From Clostridium sp. (lineage in GTDB: Bacteria > Bacillota > Clostridia > Lachnospirales > Lachnospiraceae), in NCBI GenBank assembly GCA_023664325.1, contig JAMPFS010000008.1:1-64000 (forward strand): 64,000 bases of DNA, read 5' to 3'. Both the position numbers and the translations under genes were made by a program. Shown here one piece after another: positions 16,221-23,838 of this stretch. A model generated the notes under the pieces. It was not told the origin of the DNA and did no database searches. It worked only from the letters and a program-made list of their open reading frames with translations. Every line of letters starts with the position of its first letter. Within the stretch, counting starts at the first letter, position 1.

Positions 16221-16784
16221 ATGGAAAACATCAAAGTATTAAGGAAACAGGAGACGGAGACAAAGGAGATTCTGCTGGGAGATCAGATTCTGATATCCTT
16301 GAATGGACTCGGAGATTTTACTGCAACGGCTCATAAAATTACGGACAAGGGCGTTCTGTTTATTTTTGATGATTATGTTGTCAGTAAAGCAATGAATGAA
16401 GCGAATACCAATGAAGGTGGATTTGATGAATCCGATTTGAAAAAATGGATTGATTCTGTGCTGCTGGAGGCATTTCCCTCAGAACTTAAGGACAGAATTG
16501 CGGATTTATCCATTCCGACTGTTGGAGAGTTGTTCGGTCACGATGACGAATGGGACAATGAGCATTTCGAGCCGGATGATGACGAGCAGCTTCCGCTTAT
16601 GAAAGAACGGAGAAACCGGGTGGCATATTTAAAGAACGAATGGGAATGGGGTTGGCTCAGAAACGCAACCAAAAAGAAAGTGTCTTCGGCTTACTTCGCC
16701 AGTGTGAGCCTCTTTGGCCGTACGGGCTCCAACCTCGCGACGGACTCTTATGGGGTTCGTCCGGAGTTCTGGTTGGTTAGATAA
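16221..16784 (+). CDS. DUF6273 protein with DGR-type variable C-terminus (VR1)
   Basis: A 187-residue protein of the DUF6273 style: GDQILISLNGLGDFTATAHKI, TNEGGFDESDLKKWIDSVLL, GELFGHDD, then WLRNATKKKVSSA and terminal GVRPEFWLVR, the pattern of a C-type-lectin-like fold. The last 44 residues are a cognate of those in the protein at 19146-19700; flanks are identical in DNA, but codons between 16693 and 16755 differ at first and second positions. That is how the variable region of a diversity-generating retroelement target looks. The start is ATG 16221 after GAAAGGAG. A GC hairpin follows 2 nt after the stop. Confidence 0.85.
   Translation: MENIKVLRKQETETKEILLGDQILISLNGLGDFTATAHKITDKGVLFIFDDYVVSKAMNEANTNEGGFDESDLKKWIDSVLLEAFPSELKDRIADLSIPTVGELFGHDDEWDNEHFEPDDDEQLPLMKERRNRVAYLKNEWEWGWLRNATKKKVSSAYFASVSLFGRTGSNLATDSYGVRPEFWLVR
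16651..16780 (+). repeat. DGR variable region 1 with conserved flanks
   Basis: Sequence from about 16651 to 16692 (TGGCTCAGAAACGCAACC then AAAAAGAAAGTGTC) and from 16756 to 16787 is identical to the segment in the second target gene. Between them 22 of about 60 bases differ, 19 of them at codon positions 1 and 2 and only 3 at position 3. Differing codons end in C or T, as expected if a template carried AAC/AAT codons and adenines were randomised. Confidence 0.85.
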
Positions 16785-16785
16785 T

Positions 16786-16805
16786 CCAGGGGCCTTGTGC
16801 CCCGG
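16786..16805 (+). promoter_or_regulatory. Hairpin downstream of variable region 1
   Basis: CC(A)GGGGC and GCCCCGG pair around the loop CTTGT. The second variable gene is followed, at the same distance, by a different stem around the same CTTGT loop. DGR target sites are known to need a hairpin/cruciform just downstream of the variable region, so this is a candidate. Confidence 0.65.
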
Positions 16806-16821
16806 TTGAAAGGAGATAAAA

Positions 16822-17715
16822 ATGGGAGGAAACAAAAACATCAGAGGCAGTACTGAATGGGAAAAGAAGTTCATTGATAATTTTAACCGACTATGTAACC
16901 GGCATTCCTCATGGCAGGTTTGGCAGGATTTTGTGGATATGTCTGCCTGTGCCATCGCAAATGCAGTAGACCGAAGAACAGATGTCTGGAAAACAAGGGA
17001 AGATTCTTATATGGAAACCGTCCAAAGATATTCCAGGGAAGAGTTGGAACTTATTTCTGAGCTGCTAAGCATTACCATATTAGCCTTGGAAGAGAATCCA
17101 GAACAGGATTTTCTTGGGGAACTTTATATGCGGTTTAATCTTGAAAATAAGTGGCATGGACAATTTTTCACCCCTTGGCACATTGCGGAACTCATGGCAA
17201 AAATGCTGGTAGGTGATGACTTAAAAGAAAAAATTGCCTCCGATGGATATATTTCGGTTAATGACCCATGCTGCGGAGCCGGGTGTATGTTTATTGCGTT
17301 TGCCAATATCTGTAAGGATGAACTGGATGTAAATTATCAAAAGGATGTTCTTTTTGTGGGACAGGATATTGATCCGGTAGTTGCAAAAATGTGTTACATA
17401 CAAATTAGTTTGCTTGGCTGTCCGGGGTATGTTGTTATCGGAAATTCTTTAACGGAGCCCATTGGCGGAACAGACACCATTCCAATCGTTACAAACGACA
17501 ATGATATTTGGTATACGCCATTGTGGTTCATGGGATTCTGGCCTTTTAGGTTATCCAAAGAAATGTCTAAAAAACATTTAGAGTCAGATTCCTCTGAGCG
17601 TGACAATAACGAAGATGCTACAAAATCCCCGCCTGAAATTCATCCCCATAAACCTATAGCAAACAATTTTCAGAAGAAGAAATTTTCATTGCTGGATTTC
17701 TTCACAAAAAGATAG
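16822..17715 (+). CDS. N6-adenine DNA methyltransferase-like protein, catalytic motif missing
   Basis: A 297-residue protein with an HsdM/N6_Mtase-like arrangement. A helical N-terminus is followed by GQFFTPWHIAELMAKM (about 115-130), the AdoMet-binding motif DPCCGAGCMFIAFA (about 150) and QDIDPVVAKMCYIQISLLG. The expected catalytic NPPF/Y tetrapeptide after GNSL is absent, replaced by NDNDIWYTP. The C-terminus is polar. It may bind AdoMet or host methylase complexes without methylating, or use an unusual motif. It follows the first variable gene and precedes a DUF6353 gene. Confidence 0.65.
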   Translation: MGGNKNIRGSTEWEKKFIDNFNRLCNRHSSWQVWQDFVDMSACAIANAVDRRTDVWKTREDSYMETVQRYSREELELISELLSITILALEENPEQDFLGELYMRFNLENKWHGQFFTPWHIAELMAKMLVGDDLKEKIASDGYISVNDPCCGAGCMFIAFANICKDELDVNYQKDVLFVGQDIDPVVAKMCYIQISLLGCPGYVVIGNSLTEPIGGTDTIPIVTNDNDIWYTPLWFMGFWPFRLSKEMSKKHLESDSSERDNNEDATKSPPEIHPHKPIANNFQKKKFSLLDFFTKR

Positions 17716-17728
17716 CAGGAGGTTAATC

Positions 17729-18544
17729 ATGAAAAAAATAGCAATACGAAAACATATGCCGGCGATTCTTACATACGCTGGTGTCTGTGGAGTTGTAGGA
17801 ACTGCTGTTATGGCGGTAAAAGCAACGCCTAAAGCTCTTTCCTTAATCCAATTGGAAAAGGAACGCATAAATGCAGAGCTGTATAAAACAGCAAAAGAAA
17901 ATGGGAAGGAAGAATTTCCAAGAGTAGATAAGCTTACTCCAAAAGAAGTTATTGCCGTTGCATGGAAATGTTATATTCCTTCCATCATGTTTGGATTCTC
18001 AACCATTGCATGTATTATTAGCATTCATGCTTTGGATAAGAGAAATCAGGCATCACTGGCAAGTGCATATGCCATGTTGAATGAAACATACAAGCAGTAT
18101 CGTAACGCAGCAAAAACGGTCTATGGGGAAGATGCCGATGCTAAAATCCAGGCTGAGATTGCAAAAGACACATTTATATCGGCTGATGGAATCGGAGTTT
18201 ACTCTTCTGATTTAGACCCAAGCGAAAAAGTTCTCTGCTACGATTCGTATTCAAAAAGATATTTTGAATCGACTATGGCTGCGGTTCTGAATGCAGAGTA
18301 CCACATCAATAGGAATCTTCAACTCCGTGGATACTCTACAATCAATGAATTTTACGAATTTTTAGGTATAGAGGGGCTTGAACTTGGCGACGAAATTGCA
18401 TGGGAATTGGATTCTCTCATGGACGGCGGTATCATGTGGCTTGATTTTGAAAATCATATGGCGGTTCTGGATGATGGATTAGAATGCTGCATTGTTTCGG
18501 CGGTCTGGTGTCCGGATAAATTCGACGGCGAACTTGATATTTAA
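17729..18544 (+). CDS. DUF6353-like phage membrane protein, paralogue 1
   Basis: A 271-residue protein with two hydrophobic segments (AILTYAGVCGVVGTAVMAV at about 11-29, and YIPSIMFGFSTIACIISIHAL near 85-105) and a soluble C-terminal domain. It shares this layout, including KATPKAL and AWKCYIPS, with the proteins at 20066 and 22130. The role is unknown; three paralogues in one phage suggest distinct partners or a hetero-oligomer at the membrane. Confidence 0.7.
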   Translation: MKKIAIRKHMPAILTYAGVCGVVGTAVMAVKATPKALSLIQLEKERINAELYKTAKENGKEEFPRVDKLTPKEVIAVAWKCYIPSIMFGFSTIACIISIHALDKRNQASLASAYAMLNETYKQYRNAAKTVYGEDADAKIQAEIAKDTFISADGIGVYSSDLDPSEKVLCYDSYSKRYFESTMAAVLNAEYHINRNLQLRGYSTINEFYEFLGIEGLELGDEIAWELDSLMDGGIMWLDFENHMAVLDDGLECCIVSAVWCPDKFDGELDI

Positions 18545-18551
18545 GCAATTC

Positions 18552-18582
18552 CGCAAGTATTACAAAGACTGTTATGGAAAGG
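18552..18582 (+). promoter_or_regulatory. Phage promoter-like element, copy 4
   Basis: CGCAAGTATTACAA, four bases, then TGTTATGGAAAGG. Here the 3' end of the element merges into the ribosome binding site of the next small gene (ATG 18596), so the leader would be very short. Confidence 0.5.
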
Positions 18583-18595
18583 AGGTAATTGCCTT

Positions 18596-18757
18596 ATGAA
18601 CAAAAATTTAATCAAAGGTCTTGGTATTTTAGCAACCGTGGTTGGATTCGCAGCGACATTTGTGAGCGACTGGGTTGCTGAGCAGAAACTCGACGAAAAG
18701 ATTAACGAAAAAGTAAACGAGGCTCTTGCTGAGAGAGAAAAAGAATCTGAGTCCTAA
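18596..18757 (+). CDS. Small membrane protein
   Basis: A 53-residue protein starting MNKNLIKGLGILATVVGF, with one membrane helix and a charged coiled C-terminus (KINEKVNEALAEREKE). It is preceded by AAAGGAGG and its last codons form the left arm of a terminator. Function unknown. Confidence 0.65.
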   Translation: MNKNLIKGLGILATVVGFAATFVSDWVAEQKLDEKINEKVNEALAEREKESES

Positions 18758-18776
18758 CACAAGGGCTCTTTTCTTT
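18749..18776 (+). terminator. Intrinsic terminator
   Basis: GAGTCC and GGGCTC pair around TAACACAA and are followed by TTTTCTTTT; the left arm lies inside the end of the small membrane-protein gene. Confidence 0.65.
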
Positions 18777-18789
18777 TGGAGGAAATGGT

Positions 18790-19131
18790 ATGGATATTAG
18801 AGCTATAAGCATTCTCCAAGAGTACATTGCTGATATGCCCGAACCAAGGAAAAAATGCAGAAGGCAGATTTTTTTGCAGGAAACTTATTCCAGATGGGCG
18901 GCAGAAGAAATTCTGAAATGTATTCAGGAGAACGAATCGAGGCCACCCGTTGCCGTGGTTGAAGAATTCAAGGATAGGATGAATAATTATTCATTGATGA
19001 ATCGGAATTCCAGTTATATTTTTTCTGTGGCCTATGACATAGCCATGGATATTCTGGATATTTTCCTTGCCATGAGTGACCCATATCTGGGTTATTTAAA
19101 AGAAGAATTTGCAAAAAGAGACAAAAATTGA
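18790..19131 (+). CDS. Hypothetical helical phage protein
   Basis: A 113-residue, predominantly helical protein with a basic N-terminal third (EPRKKCRRQIFLQ). GGAGG precedes ATG 18790. It ends just ahead of the second variable gene and may be co-transcribed with it. No family recognised. Confidence 0.5.
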   Translation: MDIRAISILQEYIADMPEPRKKCRRQIFLQETYSRWAAEEILKCIQENESRPPVAVVEEFKDRMNNYSLMNRNSSYIFSVAYDIAMDILDIFLAMSDPYLGYLKEEFAKRDKN

Positions 19132-19145
19132 AAGGAGAAATGATT

Positions 19146-19700
19146 ATGAAACTGAAAGTGACAAGAAAGGTAGAATTTAAGACAGAGGATATTTGTGTAG
19201 GAGACCGGATAACCGTAAAATTAAAAGGTTATGGAAAGTATACAGCGACGGCACAAAGAGTTACTGCTGACGGGGTCCTGTTTTTGTTTGATGATGTTAT
19301 CGCACGGTCTGCAATGAATTCTTCAGATACAAATGAAGGCGGTTTTGACAAATCTAACATAGCACGTTGGCTGGATAACGTTCTGCTTCCTTCATTCCCT
19401 GCAAAACTGCGAAATAAAGTGAGAGAGATTACGCTTCCCACATACGGTGAGATTTTCGGGCATGACGATTTCTACGAGAACTTCGAGCCGGATGATGACG
19501 AGCAGTTTGAATCCATGAAGCGGCGTGGAAATAGGGTTTGTGACTTTAACGGTGACTGGTGTAGCTGGTGGCTCAGAAACGCAACCAAAAAGAAAGTGTC
19601 GTCGGCTTCCTTCGCCTATGTGCACTCCGATGGCACTACGTCCTACCTCCTCGCTACTTACTCTCTTGGGGTTCGTCCGGAGTTCTGGTTGGTTAGATAA
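19146..19700 (+). CDS. DUF6273 protein with DGR-type variable C-terminus (VR2)
   Basis: A 184-residue paralogue of the protein at 16221-16784, sharing GDRITVKLKGYGKYTATAQ, SDTNEGGFDKSNIARWLDNVLL, GEIFGHDD, WLRNATKKKVSSA and terminal GVRPEFWLVR. The bodies are diverged in DNA, yet the 3' flanks are identical and the region between (19609-19671) differs at 13-14 residues. It is a second target of the same diversity-generating retroelement. ATG 19146 best fits the GAAAGGAG spacing; ATG 19140 is possible. Surface display or ligand binding is typical of such proteins; the ligand is unknown. Confidence 0.85.
   Translation: MKLKVTRKVEFKTEDICVGDRITVKLKGYGKYTATAQRVTADGVLFLFDDVIARSAMNSSDTNEGGFDKSNIARWLDNVLLPSFPAKLRNKVREITLPTYGEIFGHDDFYENFEPDDDEQFESMKRRGNRVCDFNGDWCSWWLRNATKKKVSSASFAYVHSDGTTSYLLATYSLGVRPEFWLVR
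19567..19696 (+). repeat. DGR variable region 2 with conserved flanks
   Basis: It shares 40 identical bases upstream of the variable part and 32 downstream with variable region 1. The 14 variable codons nearly all keep a C or T third base while the first two bases change freely. Confidence 0.85.
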
Positions 19701-19703
19701 TCT

Positions 19704-19728
19704 CCGCCCCTTGTGGGCGGTGTTTTAT
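19704..19728 (+). promoter_or_regulatory. Hairpin downstream of variable region 2 / terminator
   Basis: CCGCCC and GGGCGG pair around the loop CTTGT (19710-19714), starting 3 nt after the stop codon and followed by TGTTTTATTTTT. The stem differs from that after variable region 1 by paired changes, while loop and position are conserved. It could serve both as a DGR target hairpin and as a terminator. Confidence 0.65.
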
Positions 19729-19747
19729 TTTTGAAAGGAGAAAACAC

Positions 19748-20029
19748 ATGGGCAAATTTGAACTTGGAAGAACTGTCGCAACGAAAGGCGTTTCCCGGAG
19801 AATGGAAGAACACCCTGATTTTCGATCATTTGTGAATGATTCAATTAACCGTTATTCCAAATGCGATTGGGGTGACACTTGCGATGAGGATAAAGAAATA
19901 GCCAATCACGCAGTCGAGCATGACGAGCGAATCCTCGCCGTATATAAACACGACAAGTTTCCTGATATATGGATCATAACAGAATGGGACAGATCCGTAA
20001 CCACTGTTTTGTTCCCGGACGAATATTAA
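19748..20029 (+). CDS. Conserved phage/plasmid protein (IWIITEWDRS family)
   Basis: A 93-residue protein of a family widespread on Firmicute plasmids and phages, recognised by WGDTCDEDKEIAN, RILAVY and the C-terminal IWIITEWDRSVTTVLFPDEY. Its function is not known. GAAAGGAG precedes ATG 19748. Confidence 0.65.
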   Translation: MGKFELGRTVATKGVSRRMEEHPDFRSFVNDSINRYSKCDWGDTCDEDKEIANHAVEHDERILAVYKHDKFPDIWIITEWDRSVTTVLFPDEY

Positions 20030-20065
20030 AGCTTTTAATAAAAAGTTTAAGGAAGGAGAAAAAAT

Positions 20066-20845
20066 GTGAAGAAATTTGATTTATCAAAAGCAGTTAAAAA
20101 TGCAAAAACTTCGATGTCAAAACACAGCCCTGAAATTTTGACAGGCATTGGCATCGCAGGCATGATTGGAACAACCATAGTCGCAGTAAGGGCTACGCCT
20201 AAAGCTTTAAAACTTCTTGAAGCTGAAAAAGAATTGAAGCAAGAGAATGGAGAAGAACTATCCAAAGCCGATATTGTCAGGACGGCATGGAAATGTTATA
20301 TTCCGGCAGCGGTAACGGGAACGGTCTCTATTGTTTGTCTTATAGGCGCAAGCTCGGTGAACCATAAACGAAATGCAGCATTAGTAACGGCGTATACGAT
20401 ATCCGAAACTGCCTTTTCTGAATACCGCGACAAAGTGATTGAATCCATAGGTGAAAAAAAGGAACGTGAAATCCGGGATGAGGTCGCAAAAGATAAAATT
20501 GCAAAAAATCCGGTTAAAAACTGTGAGGTGTTCGTTACGGAAAAAGGCAATACGCTTTGCTATGATGCTATTTCTGGAAGATATTTCCGTTCGGATATTG
20601 ACAAGATAAAAAAATCTGAAAATGAGCTGAATCACCGATTGATAAGCGAGATGTATATTTCCCTAAATGAATTTTATTATGAGGTTGGTCTTCCGGCAAC
20701 AAAAATGGGAGATGAGCTGGGATGGAATATTGACGGTGGATTGATAGGCCTTGATTTCAGCTCGCAGTTAGCTGAGGATGGAACGCCTTGCCTCGTCATC
20801 GACTATCGTATTGCACCCAGATATGAGTACGAAAAACTCATGTAA
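20066..20845 (+). CDS. DUF6353-like phage membrane protein, paralogue 2
   Basis: A 259-residue paralogue with KHSPEILTGIGIAGMIGTTI (helix 1), VRATPKALKLL, AWKCYIPAAVTGTVSIVCLI (helix 2) and a C-terminal domain with NEFYYEVGLP...LGWN. GTG 20066 follows AAGGAGA. See the other copies at 17729 and 22130. Confidence 0.7.
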   Translation: MKKFDLSKAVKNAKTSMSKHSPEILTGIGIAGMIGTTIVAVRATPKALKLLEAEKELKQENGEELSKADIVRTAWKCYIPAAVTGTVSIVCLIGASSVNHKRNAALVTAYTISETAFSEYRDKVIESIGEKKEREIRDEVAKDKIAKNPVKNCEVFVTEKGNTLCYDAISGRYFRSDIDKIKKSENELNHRLISEMYISLNEFYYEVGLPATKMGDELGWNIDGGLIGLDFSSQLAEDGTPCLVIDYRIAPRYEYEKLM

Positions 20846-20848
20846 TCC

Positions 20849-20879
20849 GCGAAAATTACAACGCATTTAATGAAGAGAA
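20849..20879 (+). promoter_or_regulatory. Phage promoter-like element, copy 5
   Basis: CGCGAAAATTACAA, four bases, then TTTAATGAAGAG. It starts 3 nt after the stop of the second DUF6353 gene and precedes the 20921 gene by about 40 nt. Confidence 0.65.
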
Positions 20880-20920
20880 ACTCATTAAAAAATAACCATA
20901 TTTGAAAGGAGATTACTATT

Positions 20921-21184
20921 ATGGACGAGAAGGATTTAATGATGGAAGAGGTTGTTGAAGATGCAGCAGAGGAGATTGCAAAGGTTAAAACTGGCATGAG
21001 CACTCCTATGGCAATGCTTATCGGAAGCGGTTTAACACTGGCGGCTATCGTCGGTTATAAGCAGCTTAAGAAAATCATCGCCAAAAAGAGGGCTATGGAG
21101 CAGGAAGAACCGGTTGTGGTTGACAGCGTGGCAACGGAAGTAGAAACCGAATCCGAGGAAGAGGAAGAAGATTCCGAAAAGTAA
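20921..21184 (+). CDS. Small membrane protein with acidic tail
   Basis: An 87-residue protein: acidic N-terminus, one membrane helix (MAMLIGSGLTLAAIVGY), a basic stop-transfer patch (KQLKKIIAKKR) and a Glu-rich tail. It is preceded by GAAAGGAG and promoter-like copy 5. Confidence 0.65.
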   Translation: MDEKDLMMEEVVEDAAEEIAKVKTGMSTPMAMLIGSGLTLAAIVGYKQLKKIIAKKRAMEQEEPVVVDSVATEVETESEEEEEDSEK

Positions 21185-21228
21185 AATTGAATACGGTACA
21201 TGATGTTTTCGGGGATGGTGTCTTATAC

Positions 21229-21261
21229 AAGGCACTTTCCCTTTTTCTTTTGTGCCTTATC
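21229..21261 (+). terminator. Possible terminator hairpin
   Basis: AAGGCAC and GTGCCTT pair around a T-rich loop (TTTCCCTTTTTCTTTT). The T-run lies in the loop rather than after the stem, so function as a terminator is doubtful. Confidence 0.35.
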
Positions 21262-21276
21262 GGAAAGGAGGTATTT

Positions 21277-21468
21277 ATGAATCGGTATGATTATGAGGGA
21301 CCGGTTATGGAATTTGACAGGTGCGTTTCAAATAACTGGAAAGGAACCACATTTGCGCCGACTGAGAAAAAAGCAAAGAGCAATCTGGCTTATCAGTACA
21401 AAAAGAAGCATGGTAAAATCGCATCCACAAAAATATCGCTTCCCGGTAAGGTTCGATTGGTTGGATGA
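21277..21468 (+). CDS. Small basic phage protein
   Basis: A 63-residue basic protein (NRYDYEGPVMEFDRCVSNNW at the N-terminus; KKAKSNLAYQYKKKHGK in the middle). ATG 21277 is supported by GGAAAGGAGG; longer frames to 21187 have no site. Conserved small proteins of this type occur in Clostridia phages; function unknown. Confidence 0.6.
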   Translation: MNRYDYEGPVMEFDRCVSNNWKGTTFAPTEKKAKSNLAYQYKKKHGKIASTKISLPGKVRLVG

Positions 21469-21494
21469 ATCAAAAATTGAAAGGGGAAAAAGAA

Positions 21495-22103
21495 GTGGAA
21501 AATATGGAGGATTATAAATCTAATTCGCACGCTTCCAAAGAAAAGGAGAAAAACCGCGAAGAAAAGAAAGTTGAAAAAATAATCAGCGGAAATGCCAAAG
21601 CCAAGAAAAAAAGCGAGTTCAGCAAATTCGCTGACGTATTTGTTTCGGAAGATGCAGGAAATGTAAAATCGTATATTTTGATGGATGTCCTTGTACCTGC
21701 GGTTAAGAAAGCGATATCAGACATTGTTACAAATGGTATTGATATGCTTCTTTACGGCGAAACAGGCGTCCATAAAAGAAACGGGGCGTCTTCCAAAGTA
21801 TCATATAGAAGCTATTATGACCGCTCCAATCGCAGCTCGTCGAGTTCAAGAACCAGAAGCGGGTATAGTTACGACGACATAATTCTTGACAACCGTGGTG
21901 AAGCGGAAGAAGTCCTGTCGAGAATGGATGAAATTGTTGCTACATACGGAACGGTCAGTGTCGCTGATTTGTACGATTTGGTGGGTATCACTGGAGCATA
22001 TACGGATAATAAGTACGGCTGGACTGATATTCGTAATGCTTCGGTCGTAAGAGTAAGAGACGGTTACATGATTAAATTACCAAGGGCGCTGCCTTTGAAC
22101 TAA
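21495..22103 (+). CDS. Conserved phage protein with basic N-terminus
   Basis: A 202-residue protein with a highly charged Lys/Glu-rich N-terminal third, a middle segment with KKAISDIVTNGIDMLLYG, a Ser/Arg-rich stretch (about 115-135) and a compact C-terminal domain (EVLSRMDEIVATYGTVSVADLYDLVG). GTG 21495 lies 9 nt after AAAGGGG; ATG 21504 is an alternative. Function unknown. Confidence 0.55.
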   Translation: MENMEDYKSNSHASKEKEKNREEKKVEKIISGNAKAKKKSEFSKFADVFVSEDAGNVKSYILMDVLVPAVKKAISDIVTNGIDMLLYGETGVHKRNGASSKVSYRSYYDRSNRSSSSSRTRSGYSYDDIILDNRGEAEEVLSRMDEIVATYGTVSVADLYDLVGITGAYTDNKYGWTDIRNASVVRVRDGYMIKLPRALPLN

Positions 22104-22129
22104 AAATATGTTAAGGAGGATTTTTAACG

Positions 22130-23068
22130 ATGAAAAAAGAAGAAATGTTAAAAAAAGTAAGCGGGGTTATCAATAAAGCCGGTTTTGGAATAAAAAAGCA
22201 TAGCCCTGAAATATTGGTTGTTGCGGGTGTTATTGGAACGGTAGCCAGCGCGGTTATGGCCTGCCGTGCAACAACGAAGATAGGAGAAATCCTTGATGAA
22301 TCTAATGAGACGCTGGATGCAATCCACAAGTATTCGGAAAATCCCGAAACAGTTCCGAAAACAAAGAATTATTCTCCGGATGATGTAAAGAAGGATCTTG
22401 CTATTACTTATGTGCAGACCGGATTAAAAATAGCAAAGCTGTATGCGCCTTCCGTTGTTCTGGGCAGTTTGTCAATTTCAGCAATGCTGGTATCAAACAA
22501 CATTCTCAGGAAGAGAAACGTGGCGCTTGCAGCCGCATATGCAACTGTGGATAAAGGCTTTAAAGAATATCGTGAGCGTGTAGTTGAAAGGTTCGGAGAA
22601 GCTGTTGACCATGAGCTGAGATACAATGTCAAGGCAAAGGAAATCGAGGAGACGGTTGTTGACGAGAAAGGAAAAGAGAAGAAAGTCAAAAAGAAAGTGG
22701 ATGTTGCAAACATCAATGAGTACAGCGACTATGCCAGATGGTTTGACAGCAGCAACCCGAATTGGGAGGAAACACCGGATTATAATCTCATGTTCTTGAA
22801 AGCCCAGCAGAAGTTTGCAAACGATAAACTTATTGCAGAGGGACGCCTGTTCCTGAACGATGTTTATGAAGCTCTCGGCATCCCGAAAACAAAAGCCGGG
22901 CAGATTGTTGGATGGGTTTATGATCCGTCAAATCCTGACATTGACAGCCTTGTTGATTTCGGCATATTTGACTGCTATAAGGAAAACGCACGGAATTTTG
23001 TCAACGGCATTGAGCCGGCGATTCTTCTGGATTTCAACTGTGACGGAAATGTGTGGGATTCAATGTGA
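22130..23068 (+). CDS. DUF6353-like phage membrane protein, paralogue 3
   Basis: A 312-residue, longest paralogue: KKHSPEILVVAGVIGTVASA (helix 1), ACRATTKIGEIL, LYAPSVVLGSLSISAMLV (helix 2), then a charged insertion rich in Lys/Glu (about 175-200) and a C-terminal domain. It follows TTAAGGAGG. Confidence 0.7.
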   Translation: MKKEEMLKKVSGVINKAGFGIKKHSPEILVVAGVIGTVASAVMACRATTKIGEILDESNETLDAIHKYSENPETVPKTKNYSPDDVKKDLAITYVQTGLKIAKLYAPSVVLGSLSISAMLVSNNILRKRNVALAAAYATVDKGFKEYRERVVERFGEAVDHELRYNVKAKEIEETVVDEKGKEKKVKKKVDVANINEYSDYARWFDSSNPNWEETPDYNLMFLKAQQKFANDKLIAEGRLFLNDVYEALGIPKTKAGQIVGWVYDPSNPDIDSLVDFGIFDCYKENARNFVNGIEPAILLDFNCDGNVWDSM

Positions 23069-23163
23069 ATGCAGGATATTAACTGGCCGGGAACTGGGGA
23101 TTACCGGGTAGACATTTTCGATTATCCTCAGTTCTTTCCGGATTATTGAAAGGAGAAAATAAG

Positions 23164-23292
23164 ATGGATGAAGAAAAGAAGTATAAAGCATTAGGGTATA
23201 AATTTGGTGTGATATTTTTGTCTATAGTATTCGCCTGTTTTGCAGCCGTTGTTATCGCTGTGACTTTGAAATTTATACTCTGGCTTTTCTGA
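23164..23292 (+). CDS. 42-residue membrane protein
   Basis: The ORF runs from ATG 23164 to TGA 23292. It has a charged start (MDEEKKYKALGYKFG) followed by one long hydrophobic helix to the end. TTGAAAGGAG precedes it. Size and form resemble a holin-like or regulatory micro-protein, but no function can be assigned. Confidence 0.55.
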   Translation: MDEEKKYKALGYKFGVIFLSIVFACFAAVVIAVTLKFILWLF

Positions 23293-23305
23293 AAGGAGTG
23301 GTCAG

Positions 23306-23599
23306 ATGGCAAAGAATATTACATACGCTGTAACAGCGTTCCTTGTGATTCTGTTTGTAATGGCGCCATGTACGGGTTTTGGCGTTTCAACATCCGCTGA
23401 GCCTGTTATCGGGCATGGACTTTCGGCGGATGTTCCTATGATTGCCACAACCGAATCACCGACTGCCATTCCCATGAAAACTGTAAAACCGCAAAAGGTT
23501 ACAAAGAAACCAGCATATTTTACAAAGGTTAAGGATGGAAAAATTACAACGTCTTCCTTAAAAAGCATCTGTGGGTATGTTGGTAAAAAGTTTTCATAG
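23306..23599 (+). CDS. Secreted or anchored protein, possible N-part of a broken transglycosylase
   Basis: A 97-residue protein with an N-terminal signal/anchor (YAVTAFLVILFVMAPCTGF) and a Pro/Thr/Lys-rich linker. It ends directly before a small gene that encodes only the C-terminal half of a lytic-transglycosylase fold. The pair may be what is left of one cell-wall hydrolase after loss of the catalytic middle. Confidence 0.45.
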   Translation: MAKNITYAVTAFLVILFVMAPCTGFGVSTSAEPVIGHGLSADVPMIATTESPTAIPMKTVKPQKVTKKPAYFTKVKDGKITTSSLKSICGYVGKKFS

Positions 23600-23606
23600 G
23601 GAGAGA

Positions 23607-23837
23607 ATGGAAAAGCTGAACATAACGGATATTTATGAGCCATACAGCAATATTTTGTTGTGCGCTGACTTCATTGCAGAATTAAAATCCAGCAAATATG
23701 GCGGGGATATATATTTTGTATTGATGGCTTATAACATGGGGCTGAGCGGAGCAACAAAGCATTATGAAGATGGAAGGATATCGGAATATGCTTACAAAGT
23801 CATGGATAAATATGAAAAATTGAAAGGAGACGATTAG
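23607..23837 (+). CDS. C-terminal half of an SLT/lysozyme-like domain
   Basis: A 76-residue protein matching the second half of SLT transglycosylase domains: DIYEPYSNILLCADFIAEL and FVLMAYNMGLSGA correspond to the usual dpxxNI and aYNaG motifs. The part with the catalytic Glu is absent here and in the gene before. ATG 23607 has GGGAGAG upstream. It is either a remnant or a non-catalytic wall-binding protein. Confidence 0.5.
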   Translation: MEKLNITDIYEPYSNILLCADFIAELKSSKYGGDIYFVLMAYNMGLSGATKHYEDGRISEYAYKVMDKYEKLKGDD

Positions 23838-23838
23838 T

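Noticed and set aside
16106..16336. ORF starting MIAQLAEQRSIPDRR
   Set aside because: The start is the usual translation shadow of a tRNA-like gene; the rest overlaps the DUF6273 gene out of frame.
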